Below, piece after piece: positions 46,186-56,158 of a stretch of DNA of 64,000 nucleotides. The stretch spans positions 124,001 to 188,000 of the forward strand of contig CAWCLK010000019.1 in the NCBI GenBank assembly GCA_963796225.1, read 5' to 3'. The notes under the pieces are model-generated. The model had not been told where the DNA came from. It saw nothing but the letters and a program-made list of their open reading frames with translations, and did not search any database. The number at the start of each line of letters is the position of its first letter. Position 1 is the stretch's first letter. The stretch comes from CAWCLK01 sp963796225. Lineage in GTDB: Bacteria; Actinomycetota; Nitriliruptoria; Nitriliruptorales; Nitriliruptoraceae. The position numbers were made by a program, and so were the translations under genes.

Positions 46186-47513
46186 ATGGACACCCCCGAC
46201 GTACCGTTGTCCTGTCGTTCGTCCTCGAGGTCGCGCGTGCCATCCAGCCACTCGCCGCCGGCCGCGGATCGCGGGCCGCTCGCGGCACTCGCCGAGGTGC
46301 GCCGCGCCCTGCTGCACACGCAGGACCGCGACGCGATGCTCGGCGAGGCCTGCCGCCTGGCCGTGGAGGTCGCGGGCGTGCGCATGGCCTGGGTCGGGCT
46401 CGTCGAGGGCGACGGGCGTGTGGTCCGGGTGGCCGGGACGGCCGGCGCGGTGGGCACCTACCTCGACGACCTGCGCATCGAGCTCGAGGACCCGGTGCTC
46501 GGGCGCGGGGCCCACGGGGCGGTGCATGCGGGACGGCGTGGCGGTGGTCAGCGACGACATCGCCGCGGACCCGGACATGGCGCCGTGGCGGGACCGCGCC
46601 CTCGCGCACGGGTTCGCCAGCTCGGCCGCCCTGCCCGCTGCGGGACGGCACGGTCGTGCTCGGGGCCCTGAGCGTGTACGCCGACCATCCGGGGGCGCTG
46701 GCACCCGAGCTGCTGCAGGCGCTGACGGCGCTGTCGGACGACATCGTGGTGGCGCTGGACCGGCTGGCGCTGGTCGAGCAGCTCCAGGAGGCCCGCGAGG
46801 CACTCGCCCACGAGCTGGCGGACGAGCAGCAGCTGACCCGCGAGCTGCGGCGACTCAGCGACGAACGGGACGCGTTCCTGTCGGGGATCTCGCACGAGCT
46901 GCGCACGCCCCTGACCGCCATCCACGGGTTCACCGAGACCCTGCAGCAGCACCAGCGCGAGCTCGAGCCCGAGCACCGCGACCGCCTGCTGGCCCGCATC
47001 GACGCCAACGTCCACCGGCTCGACGAGCTCATCGACGACCTGCTCGACCTCGACCGGTTCCATCGCGGCACCGCGACCCTGACCCGGCGCCCCGAGCGCC
47101 TCCTGCGGCTCGTGCACGCCGTGCTCGAACGCCTTCCCGTCCCGGGGCACACGCTGCACGTCCAGGGCACGGAGGTCGAGCTGCCGGTCGATGCCGCCCG
47201 CATCGAACGCATCGTCGACGCGCTGGTGGCCAATGCCGTCCACCACACCCCGGCGGGCACGACCATCTGGGTCGACGTCCACCCCACCGAGGAGGGCGCG
47301 ATGCTGGTCGTCGAGGACGACGGCCCGGGGGTGCCGGTCCAGCTGCGCGAGGCGGTGGTCCGCCCCTTCGCGCGGGGCGAGGACCCCGTGGCCCGGGGCG
47401 TCGGGATCGGCCTGTCGCTGGCCGCCCAGTCCGCCGCCCTGCACGGCGGCCAGATGCGGCTGACCGAGCGCCCCGGCGGTGGAGCGCGGGTCGAGGTCAC
47501 GCTGCACCGCTGA
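46186..47513 (+). CDS. GAF-domain sensor histidine kinase, frameshifted
   Basis: About 440 residues. An N-terminal GAF domain (AEVRRALLHTQDRDAMLGEACRLAVEVAGV and on) is followed by a coiled linker and a kinase core. The phospho-acceptor H-box is SHELRTPLTAIHGFTE, the N-box DALVANAVHHTP and the G boxes VVEDDGPGVP and GVGIGLSLA. Frame breaks near 46518 and 46636 fall inside the GAF domain; conserved coding resumes each time. No response regulator is adjacent. It is divergent from the doe cluster, but no evidence ties it to ectoine. Confidence 0.85.
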
Positions 47514-47628
47514 GCGATCCGCACGCGCAGCGTCCGACCGGCCCATGGTCGATGGTCAGGAGCGCAGGGCACCGTCCACGTCCGTACCCGTGACGTCCCG
47601 TACCTCGACGAACTCGGGCGGAGCGACG

Positions 47629-48483
47629 ATGACCACCGACGGCGGCCGCAGCATCGACACCTCGGAGGGCAACCTCGTCGCGCACCTGCAGGACGTGACC
47701 CGCCAGTTCGACGGCAGCGGGGGCGTGCAGGACCTGACCCTGCCCGTCCCGCGCGGCCAGATCGTCGGCCTGGTCGGCCCGAGCGGGTCGGGCAAGACGA
47801 CCACGGTCCGGCTGCTGCTCGGCATCGACCGCCCCGAGCGCGGCGACATCCGCGTGTTCGCCAGCGCACCCCACCGCCACCTGCGTCGCGACCGGCGTCG
47901 GATCGGCTACCTGCCCCAGCACCAGGCCCTCAGCGGCGACCTGTCGGTGCGGCACAACCTGCAGTTCATGGCGTCGCTCTACGGGCTGCCGTCGCGCCTG
48001 CCGTTCCTGCCGGGCGAGCGGCACCGGGCGGCCCGCGAGCGCATCGACCACCTGCTCGACCTGCTCGACCTCCAGGAGGTCGCGGACACCCGGCTCGGGA
48101 ACGCCTCCGGGGGTGAGCGCCGTCGACTCGCGCTGGCGACCGCGCTCGTGCACGAACCCGACCTGCTCGTGCTCGACGAACCGACCAGCGGCATCGACCC
48201 GGTCCTGCGCAAGCGCCTCTGGGACCACTTCACGTCGCTGCGGGACGAGGGCGTGACGCTGCTGGTGACCACCCAGTACGTCGGCGAGGCCGTCCACTGC
48301 GACCTGCTGGCCCTGCTCGTGGACGGCCGCGTGATCGCCCTGGACACCCCCGAGGCCCTGCGTGAGCGGGCGCTCGGTGCCGACGCCCCGCCCGACGCCT
48401 CCTTCGACGACGTCTTCGTCGAGCTGGTGGAACGGCATCGCGCCGGGGCGGACCGGGCCCGGCGCAGCGAGGAGGTCGCCTGA
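47629..48483 (+). CDS. ABC transporter ATP-binding protein
   Basis: 284 residues. Walker A GPSGSGKTT near 50, Q-loop YLPQHQ, signature NASGGERRRLALATAL and Walker B LLVLDEPTSGIDPV. This is the type paired with ABC-2 permeases in drug or polymer exporters. Its TGA stop shares bases with the ATG of the permease (TGATG), so the two are translationally coupled. Confidence 0.94.
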   Translation: MTTDGGRSIDTSEGNLVAHLQDVTRQFDGSGGVQDLTLPVPRGQIVGLVGPSGSGKTTTVRLLLGIDRPERGDIRVFASAPHRHLRRDRRRIGYLPQHQALSGDLSVRHNLQFMASLYGLPSRLPFLPGERHRAARERIDHLLDLLDLQEVADTRLGNASGGERRRLALATALVHEPDLLVLDEPTSGIDPVLRKRLWDHFTSLRDEGVTLLVTTQYVGEAVHCDLLALLVDGRVIALDTPEALRERALGADAPPDASFDDVFVELVERHRAGADRARRSEEVA

Positions 48484-49970
48484 TGCGTGCCACCGTGATC
48501 GGGACCCTCGCCTTCGTCCGTGCCGAGCTGGTGGCCACCCTGCGCCAGCCGCGCCTGCTGCTCATGCTGGTGCTCGGGCCCTTCCTCGTGCTCCTGGTGT
48601 TCGGCATGGGCTACCAGGGTGACCTGCCCGCGTTGTCGACGGTCGTCGTGGGCGGGGATTCCCAGCTGACCCAGCAGGTCGACGACTTCGTGCAGGAGGA
48701 GGAGCCCTCCGGCATCGACTACCGCGGCACGACCGACGACCGCGACGCGGCCCTGCGCATGCTCCGGTCGGGGACGGTCGACCTGGTGGTCGTGCTGCCC
48801 GACCGGGCGCTGGACACCATCGGGCAGAACGAGCGCGCCACGATCGAGGTCCACGAGCGCAGCCTCGACCCGATCACCTCGTCGCAGATCTACGTGGCCG
48901 CCGACTCGGCCGTCGCCCAGATCAACGACCGGGTGCTCGAACAGGTCGTGACCGAGACCCAGGACCGCACGGCAGAGTTCACCGACGAGGTCGACACCGC
49001 GCGCCAGCAGCTCGAGGACATCCGCTCGCGCGTGTCCGACGACGACCTGGCGACGGCACAGCGGGGCGCGGCGCAGCTGGCCGACCGGCTGGACGCGGTG
49101 GCGGACGGGCTCGACGGCGGCGGCGTGGCCATCGCCCAGGCCCTGGGGCTGGGTGACCGCGCCGGCGAGCTGCAGCAGCTGCTGCGAGACGGCGCGAGCC
49201 AGCTGGAGGATCTCGCCGCCATCGACGCACCGGCCACCCTGGCAGACACCGCCGACGCACTGGACGAGCTCGACTCGGCCCTGTCCGAGCTGCAGTCCGT
49301 CGACCCCCAGATCGCGGTACGACCGTTCAAGGCCGACGTGGTCTCCGACACGCCCGTGTCGATGACCCTCGACCGCTTCTACGCGCCCGGGCTGGTCGCC
49401 CTGATGCTGCAGCACGTCGCCCTGACCTTCGCCGCGCTGGCGCTGGTCCGCGAACGCCGGCGCGGAACCACCGAGCTGCTGGCCGTCGCCCCGGTCTCGT
49501 TGGGCGAGCGCCTGGCCGGCAAGGCCATCGCCTTCCTGCTGCTGGGCGGGACGGTCGCCGTGGCCCTCACGGCCCTGATCGTCGGCGTGTTCGGCGTCCC
49601 GGTGCCGACCGACTGGGGGCCGTTCCTCGGCCTGATCGCGCTGACGCTGCTCGCGTCGCTGGGCTACGGGTTCCTGGTCGCCGCCGCGTCGGACACGGAG
49701 AGCCAGGCCGTGCAGTTCTCGATGCTCTTCCTGCTCGCCGCCATCTTCTTCACCGGGCTGTTCCTGCCGCTGGACCGCATGGGCATGCCCGCCGTCGTGG
49801 TCACCTGGCTGACCCCCGCGACCTACGCCTTCGCCGGCCTGCAACGGCTCATGCTGTTGCAGCAGGGCGTGCGCGTGGAGCTGTTCATCGGGCTCGCGCT
49901 GATCGCCCTTGCCACGACCGGCCTGGCCGGGACGTGGCTGTCCCTGCGGCAGCGGCGCACCGTCACCTGA
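48483..49970 (+). CDS. ABC-2 type permease with a large extracytoplasmic domain
   Basis: 495 residues. One N-terminal helix is followed by an extracytoplasmic region of about 290 residues containing a coiled-coil stretch (near 155-265). Five helices follow, in the YhgE/ABC-2 exporter arrangement, and the ABC-2 segment REQRRGTTELL-like (RERRRGTTELLAVAPVSLGE) precedes them. The substrate is unknown; drug or lipid export is likely. The 3' end overlaps the convergent racemase gene by 8 bp. Confidence 0.92.
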   Translation: MRATVIGTLAFVRAELVATLRQPRLLLMLVLGPFLVLLVFGMGYQGDLPALSTVVVGGDSQLTQQVDDFVQEEEPSGIDYRGTTDDRDAALRMLRSGTVDLVVVLPDRALDTIGQNERATIEVHERSLDPITSSQIYVAADSAVAQINDRVLEQVVTETQDRTAEFTDEVDTARQQLEDIRSRVSDDDLATAQRGAAQLADRLDAVADGLDGGGVAIAQALGLGDRAGELQQLLRDGASQLEDLAAIDAPATLADTADALDELDSALSELQSVDPQIAVRPFKADVVSDTPVSMTLDRFYAPGLVALMLQHVALTFAALALVRERRRGTTELLAVAPVSLGERLAGKAIAFLLLGGTVAVALTALIVGVFGVPVPTDWGPFLGLIALTLLASLGYGFLVAAASDTESQAVQFSMLFLLAAIFFTGLFLPLDRMGMPAVVVTWLTPATYAFAGLQRLMLLQQGVRVELFIGLALIALATTGLAGTWLSLRQRRTVT

Positions 49971-50667
49971 CCGCGTCAGCCCCCAGGATCCAGTCGACCG
50001 CGTCCAGCACGTGGATGCGGGTGGTCGGGTACCAGGCGACGTCGACGTCGTCGGGGCCGAGCAGCAGCTCGATCTCCGTGCAGCCGGCGATGACACCCTC
50101 GGCGCCCCGCTCCACGAGCCGGTCGACGACCTGCTGATAGGCCGCGCGGCTGGCGTCGCGGACCTCGCCGTGGACCAGCTCGTCGTAGATCACGCCGTGC
50201 ACCAGGGCGCGGTCGGCGTCCTCGGGCACCAGCACGTCGAGGCCGTGGTCGGCCAGCCGACCCCGGTAGAACTCGCCCTCCATGGTGAAGGCCGTGCCGA
50301 GCAGCCCGACCCGCTCCACCCCGTCCCGCCGGATCGCGGCGGCCGTCGCGTCGGCGATGTGCAGCAGGGGGATCGTCGTGGCGGCCTCGATGGCGGGGGC
50401 GACCCGGTGCATCGTGTTCGTGCACAGCAGCAGCCCCTCGGCGCCGGCGTCCTCCAGGCGGCGCGCGGCGTCGGCCAGCACGCGCCCCGCCTCGTCCCAG
50501 TCGCCCGCGTCCTGCAGGGCATGGATCTCGGCGAAGTCGACGGACCAGATCACCAGCGAGGCGGAGTGCCCGCCGCCGAGCCGCCGCTGCACCTCCAGGT
50601 TCAGCAGCCGGTAGGCCTCGGCCGTGGACGGCCACGCCATGCCCCCGAGCATCCCCAGCGTTCGCAC
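49963..50667 (-). CDS. aspartate/glutamate racemase family protein
   Basis: About 234 residues with the two-Cys, cofactor-independent racemase fold. The N-terminal motif is LGMLGGMAWPST, first catalytic Cys in LLCTNTMHR and second in VIAGCTEIELLL. Broad-specificity aspartate racemases and similar enzymes have this layout. A GTG at 50667 is preferred over one at 50673 because GGGAGGTG lies a good distance upstream of it. Confidence 0.92.
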   Translation of the reverse strand: MRTLGMLGGMAWPSTAEAYRLLNLEVQRRLGGGHSASLVIWSVDFAEIHALQDAGDWDEAGRVLADAARRLEDAGAEGLLLCTNTMHRVAPAIEAATTIPLLHIADATAAAIRRDGVERVGLLGTAFTMEGEFYRGRLADHGLDVLVPEDADRALVHGVIYDELVHGEVRDASRAAYQQVVDRLVERGAEGVIAGCTEIELLLGPDDVDVAWYPTTRIHVLDAVDWILGADAVR

Positions 50668-50814
50668 ATCCACCTCCCGGCCGGCGTGGAACGAGACCCT
50701 AGGTGGCGGGGCGAGGAGCCCTGGCGTGACCGTGCTCTCACCCGATTCTCATCACCAGTAGCGAACCTCCTGGCATGCCTGAACCAGCCTGACGACGGCG
50801 TCCCCACGCCGGGA

Positions 50815-53145
50815 ATGGTCCCTGTCGTGCACGATCGAGACCGGACGGCCGCCGTCCAGAGCGACCACGGCACCGGTGTGACCAGCGCGCCCGTCATGGC
50901 ACCGTCCCTACCGCACGCGTCTGGGGCCGTGGACGTGCTGGCAGGCCTGGACCTGCCAGCGGGGATGGACGAACGCGAGCTCGTGCAGGCCATCGAGACG
51001 CTGCCGCAGATCGTCTGGATCACGCGCCCCGACGGGTGGCACGTCCACTACAACCAGCAGTGGATGAACTTCACCGGGTTGACGCTCGAAGCCAGCCTCG
51101 GGTTCGGGTGGAACCCGCCCTTCCATCCCGACGACCGAGGTCGCGCAGCCGCCCGCTGGGCACAGGCGACCTCCACCGGCGACCCGTACGAGATCGAGTA
51201 CCGACTGCGGCGGTGGGACGGCACGTACCGCTGGATGCTCGGACGCGCGCTGCCGCTGCGCGGTGCCGACGGGACCATCGAGAAGTGGGTCGGGACGTGC
51301 ACCGACATCGAGGACCTCAAGCAGGCCCAGGCACAGCTGGACGCGAGCCGCACGATGCAACGGCTCGCGGGATCCATGGCCAGCGTCGGCGGGTGGTCGA
51401 TCGAGTGCGCGAGCCGCGACCTGCGGTGGTCCGAGGAGGTCTACGCGATCCTCGAGTACCCGCCGTCGATCGCCCCCGACGTGGACCAGGCGTTGCGGTT
51501 GTACCTCCCCGAGTCCCGAGCTCGCCTCGAGGCCGCCCTGGAGGCCTGCTCCACGGCCGGAACGGGGTTCGACCTCGAGCTGGAGCTCGAGACGCCGAGC
51601 GGACGGCCCGTCTGGGCCCGCGTCATCGGTGAGCCGCGGTTCGACGCCGAGGGCGCGGTCACACAGATCACGGGCGCCTTCCAGGACATCAGCGCCCAGA
51701 AGGCCGCGAGCCGGAGGAACGAGGTCCTGGCGGAACGGCTCACGACCACGCTCGAATCCGTCACCGACGCCTTCTACACGCTGGACCTCGACTGGCGCTT
51801 CACCTACCTGAACGGCCGCGCCGAGCAGCTCCTCCAACGGCCGCGTTCGGAGCTGCTCGGCCGCGTCTTCTGGAACGAGTTCGCCCCCGCCCTCGGCACG
51901 GAGCTCGAGCACGCCTACCACCGGGCGATGTCGGAACGGACCACGATCGTCCTCGAGTCCTACTACTACGCGCCCCTGGGGGCCTGGTTCCAGGTCAACG
52001 CCTACCCCTCCGAGCAGGGACTGGCCGTCTACTTCCGGGACGTCACGAGCGAACACCTCGACCGGATCGCCCTTCGGGAACGTGTGAAGGAGCAACGGGC
52101 GCTGGCCACCATCAACGGGGCCGCCCATGCATGCAACGACCCGCAAGAGCTGTGCGAGCTCGTCGCGGAAGCGCTCACCGGCGCCATGCAGCACCCGGGC
52201 CACGTCGCGGCCGAGATCCACCTCGACGACGCATCGTCGGACCCGGGTTCCAGCCGGACGGGCGGGACCACCTCCGCGGTGCCGGTCATGGTCGACGGGC
52301 TGCGCCGGGGCGAGATCGTGGTCCGCGACCTCGACGGGTGCCCGTTCCTGCCGGAGGAGGAGGACCTGCTGCGGACGGTCGCGGGAACGCTGGGGATCTG
52401 GAAGGGCCGCCACCACGCGAGCCAGGCCCTGCGGCAGCTCAACGAGGAGCTGAACGACGCGAACGCCCAGCTGGCCGCCGCGGCACAGCTCAAGGACGAC
52501 CTGCTGTCGATGGCCAGCCACGAGCTCCGCACCCCGCTGACCCCGATCCTCGGGTTCACCGAGCTGATGAACCACCGTGGCGACAACCTCACAGCGGCGC
52601 AGCAGGAGATGGTCCAGACCATCCGCCGCAACGCACGACGGATGCTGGGGCTGGTCGACGACCTCCTCGCCGTCAGCCGCGCTGCGGCCGACGTGCTGGT
52701 CAGCCAGCCGGAGGTCGTGTCGGTGCGTCAGGTCGTGCGGGCCGTGGTGGCCGACCTCGAGCACCTGGCCGACGACATCGACCTCGACGTGCCGGACGAC
52801 CTCCACGCCCACGTCGACGGCCAGCACCTCCACCAGATCGTCACGAACCTGCTCACGAACGCACACAAGTACGGCGCCTCCCCCGTCGCCGTGTCCGCCA
52901 CCGCCTCGGCCGGCCGCGTCACGCTCGAGGTCCGCGACCACGGCCCGGGGGTCCCACCCGAGTTCCAGCCGCGCATGTGGGACCGGTTCGAGCAGCAGGA
53001 CAGCGGCGACCGGCGCACCTCCTCCGGGACCGGGCTCGGCCTCGCGATCGTGCGGCTCCTCGCCGAGGTCAACGGCGGGACGGCCTCCTACCGGGACGCC
53101 GCCCCCGGGGCCGCGTTCCTGGTGGACCTGCCCGCAGGCTCCTGA
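50815..53145 (+). CDS. multi-PAS hybrid-length sensor histidine kinase
   Basis: About 776 residues with no membrane helix. PAS/PAC domains lie at about 65-180, 190-320 and 325-430, each with the PAC-like ends WVGTCTDIEDL, ITGAFQDIS and VYFRDVTSE. A GAF-like region follows (about 440-540), then the kinase core with H-box SHELRTPLTPILGFTE, N-box IVTNLLTNAHKYG and G boxes VRDHGPGVP and GTGLGLAIV. The start is uncertain; a later ATG at 50896 is possible. It senses a soluble signal through PAS domains. No receiver partner is adjacent. Confidence 0.9.
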   Translation: MVPVVHDRDRTAAVQSDHGTGVTSAPVMAPSLPHASGAVDVLAGLDLPAGMDERELVQAIETLPQIVWITRPDGWHVHYNQQWMNFTGLTLEASLGFGWNPPFHPDDRGRAAARWAQATSTGDPYEIEYRLRRWDGTYRWMLGRALPLRGADGTIEKWVGTCTDIEDLKQAQAQLDASRTMQRLAGSMASVGGWSIECASRDLRWSEEVYAILEYPPSIAPDVDQALRLYLPESRARLEAALEACSTAGTGFDLELELETPSGRPVWARVIGEPRFDAEGAVTQITGAFQDISAQKAASRRNEVLAERLTTTLESVTDAFYTLDLDWRFTYLNGRAEQLLQRPRSELLGRVFWNEFAPALGTELEHAYHRAMSERTTIVLESYYYAPLGAWFQVNAYPSEQGLAVYFRDVTSEHLDRIALRERVKEQRALATINGAAHACNDPQELCELVAEALTGAMQHPGHVAAEIHLDDASSDPGSSRTGGTTSAVPVMVDGLRRGEIVVRDLDGCPFLPEEEDLLRTVAGTLGIWKGRHHASQALRQLNEELNDANAQLAAAAQLKDDLLSMASHELRTPLTPILGFTELMNHRGDNLTAAQQEMVQTIRRNARRMLGLVDDLLAVSRAAADVLVSQPEVVSVRQVVRAVVADLEHLADDIDLDVPDDLHAHVDGQHLHQIVTNLLTNAHKYGASPVAVSATASAGRVTLEVRDHGPGVPPEFQPRMWDRFEQQDSGDRRTSSGTGLGLAIVRLLAEVNGGTASYRDAAPGAAFLVDLPAGS

Positions 53146-53237
53146 TCGGACCGACCGGCTGCGCCCGCATCCGGGGGCTCGGTCGGTCCGGCGGTCAGTA
53201 CCGTTGGCGCCCCAGCCTCCACCATGAGGAGCTCGCC

Positions 53238-53577
53238 GTGGCCGAGCCCGCGACCATCGACGCCTGCCTGCGGATCGTCCCCGAGTTCCGGGGCGAGGAG
53301 CACGAGGAGCTGCGCGACGCAGCTGCGCGGCAAGCTCGAGTCGCGCCTGAAGCGCTGGGACGCCGAGCAGGTCGAGATGGAGCTGTCCGTCAAGGACCGC
53401 GGCTCCAACCAGCAGAAGGTGACCCTCGAGGTCTGGATCGCGGCCCGGGGGCGGACCCGCTTCGTGGGGACCTCGACCCTCGAGAACCTGCACGCGGCGG
53501 TCACCGAGGCCCGCGACGACGTGCACCGGCAGATCGACAAGTTCGTGACCAAGCGGGAGTCCGCCCGCACCCGGTGA
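53238..53577 (+). CDS. HPF/RaiA-like ribosome-associated protein, frameshifted
   Basis: About 112 residues. The frame-corrected sequence has the sigma-54-modulation/HPF fold: QLRGKLESRLKRW helix, strands VEMELSVKDRG and KVTLEVWIAARG, then the helix LHAAVTEARDDVHRQIDKF. Such proteins bind the small ribosomal subunit and promote hibernation. A frame break near 53320 splits the first 28 codons. GTG start. Its stop overlaps the MFS start (GTGA). Confidence 0.75.
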
Positions 53578-55160
53578 GCTCCGGGGACCGCACCGACGAG
53601 GCCGTGCCGACGCTGGCCCCGCTCGCGGTGCCTGCCTACCGGCGGATGTGGCTGGCAGCGGTCGTCAGCCACCTCGGCACCTTCCTGCAGATGACCGCCG
53701 CGCCGTGGCTGATGCTCGAGCTCACCGGCTCGGCGTTCCTGGTCAGCCTGGTCACCGCGTTCCTGCTGCTCCCCCGGCTGCTGCTGACCCTGCCGGCCGG
53801 GGCGCTGGCCGACGTCGTCGACCGACGGACGCTGCTGATCGTCGGCAACCTCATGGGCTCGGCCGCGGTCGGCACGATGGCGGTGCTGGCTGCCGGTGAT
53901 CGGCTCGGGGTGCTGGGGATCCTGCTGCTCACGCTGGCGCTGGGCTCCGGCAGCGCGGTCGCGATGCCGGCGTTCCAGACCATGGTCCCCGACCTCGTCC
54001 CGCGGTCCCTGCTGCCGCAGGCCATCACGCTGAACAGTGGGGCCTTCAACGTGGCCCGCGCCGTGGGGCCGGCCATCGGCGGGGCGATGATCGCCGCGGG
54101 GCTGGTCAGCCTGTCCTTCGGGCTCAACGCCGTCTCGTTCCTCGTGGTCGTGGCCGTGCTGTTCACGCTGCCGCGCGACCAGGTCGACTCGGTGGTCGCC
54201 TCGCCCCGCTCGGTCGCGCGTGCCACCGCCGTGGGCGTGCGCTACGCCCGGTTCACCCCCGGGATCCGGCTGCTGCTCGTCCTCAGCGGCCTGTTCGCCA
54301 CCACCGCCGCGTCGGTGCAGGCGCTGCTGGCACCGGCGACGGTCGAGCTCGGACTGGGCGGGACCGGGTTCGGCGTGCTGTGGGGCGTGTTCGGGGTCGG
54401 GGCGCTGGCGGGCGTGGTCCTGCGCGAACGCGCGCGGATCTGGCTCGGGTCCCGGATGATCCCGGTGTCGATGATCACGTTCGGCGTGGGCGGCGTGGTC
54501 TTCGGGCTCGCGCCCGTCGCGGTCCTCGCCGCGGGCGGGCTGCTGCTGACGGGCCTGGCCTGGGTGTGGGTGCTGATCACCCTCAACGCGACGGTGCAGC
54601 TGCTCGCCCCCACCTGGGTGCGCAGCCGCGTGGTCAGCCTCTACGCCCTGGTGGTCGGGCTGCAGCCGGTCGGGGCGCTGCTGGCCGGGGCGCTGGCGGA
54701 ACGCACCGGGGCCGGGGCGGCCATCGCGGTGACCACCACCATCACGCTGCTGGCCGGGGTCATGGCCACGCGGCTGGACATCCCGGTCCTGGGCGAGATC
54801 GACGAGCCCCGGTCCGCCGGCCTCGAGGTCCTGCGGGAGCTCGCCGACGCCGACGTGCGCGGGGCGGTGGTGGTCGCCCGCACCTGGTGCGTTCGCCCCG
54901 AGGACGTCGACGAGATGCTGGCCACCCTGCGTCGGGCACGGGGCATCCGACGACGGACCGGGGCGCGTGCCTGGACCCTGCACCGCGACGCCATCGAGCC
55001 CGGCGTGTTCACCGAGATCGTGCACTACGTCGACTGGGAGGAGCACCTGCTCCAGCGCACCCGGCTCGACACCGACGACCTGGCGGTGCTGCGCCACCTG
55101 CGTGCGCTCGACGTCGACGGGGCGCCCCGCACGCGGTTGCTCACCCCCGTGGACCTGTAG
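53574..55160 (+). CDS. MFS exporter, EntS-like (MFS_3), with a C-terminal soluble domain
   Basis: 528 residues. Twelve transmembrane helices fill about residues 20-410. They are followed by a soluble domain of about 110 residues with the antibiotic-biosynthesis-monooxygenase-like pattern (WCVRPEDVDEMLATLRRARGIRR, then FTEIVHYVDWEEHL). This fusion is typical of the MFS_3 family, which includes enterobactin exporter EntS-like proteins. The substrate is unknown. GTG start overlaps the HPF-like stop. Confidence 0.9.
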   Translation: MSSGDRTDEAVPTLAPLAVPAYRRMWLAAVVSHLGTFLQMTAAPWLMLELTGSAFLVSLVTAFLLLPRLLLTLPAGALADVVDRRTLLIVGNLMGSAAVGTMAVLAAGDRLGVLGILLLTLALGSGSAVAMPAFQTMVPDLVPRSLLPQAITLNSGAFNVARAVGPAIGGAMIAAGLVSLSFGLNAVSFLVVVAVLFTLPRDQVDSVVASPRSVARATAVGVRYARFTPGIRLLLVLSGLFATTAASVQALLAPATVELGLGGTGFGVLWGVFGVGALAGVVLRERARIWLGSRMIPVSMITFGVGGVVFGLAPVAVLAAGGLLLTGLAWVWVLITLNATVQLLAPTWVRSRVVSLYALVVGLQPVGALLAGALAERTGAGAAIAVTTTITLLAGVMATRLDIPVLGEIDEPRSAGLEVLRELADADVRGAVVVARTWCVRPEDVDEMLATLRRARGIRRRTGARAWTLHRDAIEPGVFTEIVHYVDWEEHLLQRTRLDTDDLAVLRHLRALDVDGAPRTRLLTPVDL

Positions 55161-55163
55161 GCC

Positions 55164-55523
55164 TCACCCCTTCACGTACGAGCGCTTCTCCGCCACGAGA
55201 CCGTCCCGGACACGGAAGAGGTCGATCCCGCGCACGTGCCCGTCGCCCCACGTGTACCGCCACCGCACCACCACGTGGTCCCCGGCGGCGACCACCTCCT
55301 CCTCGGCGAAGGCCGCCCGGGGCGACGCGCGGAACAGGTCCTGCCAGCGGGCCCGGACCGCGTCCTGGCCGCGGTGCAGGCGCCCGTCGGGCGGGTCGGT
55401 GTCGTCGAACAGGCAGTCGTCGGTCATCAGGTCCATGACCCGGTCGACGTCGTGGTCGTTGAACGCGGCGTTGAACGCGGCGACGACGTCGACCGGGCTG
55501 GCGTGCTGCTGCGCGGCGGACAC
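55164..55523 (-). CDS. SnoaL/NTF2-like protein
   Basis: 119-residue cone-shaped NTF2-like fold. Typical features are DVVAAFNAAFNDHDVDRVMDLMTDDCLFDD, HRGQDAVRARW and the ending HVRGIDLFRVRDGLVAEKRSYVKG. Such proteins bind or isomerise small polycyclic or steroid-like ligands. GTG start. It begins 2 bp after the OsmC stop, so both are in one operon. Confidence 0.87.
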   Translation of the reverse strand: MSAAQQHASPVDVVAAFNAAFNDHDVDRVMDLMTDDCLFDDTDPPDGRLHRGQDAVRARWQDLFRASPRAAFAEEEVVAAGDHVVVRWRYTWGDGHVRGIDLFRVRDGLVAEKRSYVKG

Positions 55524-55524
55524 G

Positions 55525-56088
55525 TCAGGCCCGCCGCACCGTCATGGCCACCTCGACCGGACGCGTCAGGGTGTCGTGGACCGGGGACAGCTGCGCCACG
55601 GCGTCGGCGATCTCCTGCAACGTCGCGTCGTCCGCGTCGGCGGCGACCCGGAAGGTGGCCCGGACCCCCTGCAGGCCAGCCGGAACCTGGTCGTCGATGC
55701 CGAAGAAGCCGTTGAGGTCGATGAGCGTCTCGAGCTCCACGTCGAGGTGGTCGAGGGTGACGCCCCGGGCGGTCGCCTGGGCGGCGTACGTGCCGGTGAT
55801 GCAGGCGCCGAGCGCAGCCACGACGAGCTCGATGGCGGTCGGGCCGGTGTTGGACCCGAGCAGCTCCGGTGGGTGGTCGCTGCGCACGGTGAAGGCGCGG
55901 GGCATCTCCTGCCCGAGCTGCTCGATGCTGTCGGTTCGGACGTCGAGACCGAACCCGGCGTCCCACACGACGTGGGAGCGCCACGTCAGGGCGCCCGCCT
56001 CGGGGTTGGCGGCGACGTCCTCGATGGCGCCCTGCAGGGACGCCACGTCCCAGCCGTTCAGGGTGGTCGGTGCAACCTGTGTGCTCAT
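55525..56088 (-). CDS. OsmC family protein
   Basis: 187 residues with the OsmC fold: SDHPPELLGSNTGPTAIELVVAALGACITG carries one redox Cys, typical of OsmC/Ohr hydroperoxide-reductase relatives. The second Cys seen in Ohr is not evident, so a direct peroxidase role is doubtful. It is divergent from the SARP gene, with a direct repeat in the gap that could bind that regulator. Confidence 0.9.
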   Translation of the reverse strand: MSTQVAPTTLNGWDVASLQGAIEDVAANPEAGALTWRSHVVWDAGFGLDVRTDSIEQLGQEMPRAFTVRSDHPPELLGSNTGPTAIELVVAALGACITGTYAAQATARGVTLDHLDVELETLIDLNGFFGIDDQVPAGLQGVRATFRVAADADDATLQEIADAVAQLSPVHDTLTRPVEVAMTVRRA

Positions 56089-56138
56089 CGGTGCTCCTCG
56101 TCTACGGTCGATCCGATGCGTGGATCCTCGGCGAGCGA

Positions 56139-56157
56139 GGTAGCGGTTCGGTAGCGG
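56139..56157. promoter_or_regulatory. 11-bp-spaced direct repeat upstream of the SARP gene
   Basis: GGTAGCGG occurs at 56139-56146 and 56150-56157, an 11-bp period. SARP/BTAD activators are known to bind direct repeats spaced one helical turn apart. The site ends one base before the SARP start codon and is about 50 bp from the divergent OsmC start. Autoregulation and control of the OsmC operon are plausible inferences. Confidence 0.5.
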
Positions 56158-56158
56158 C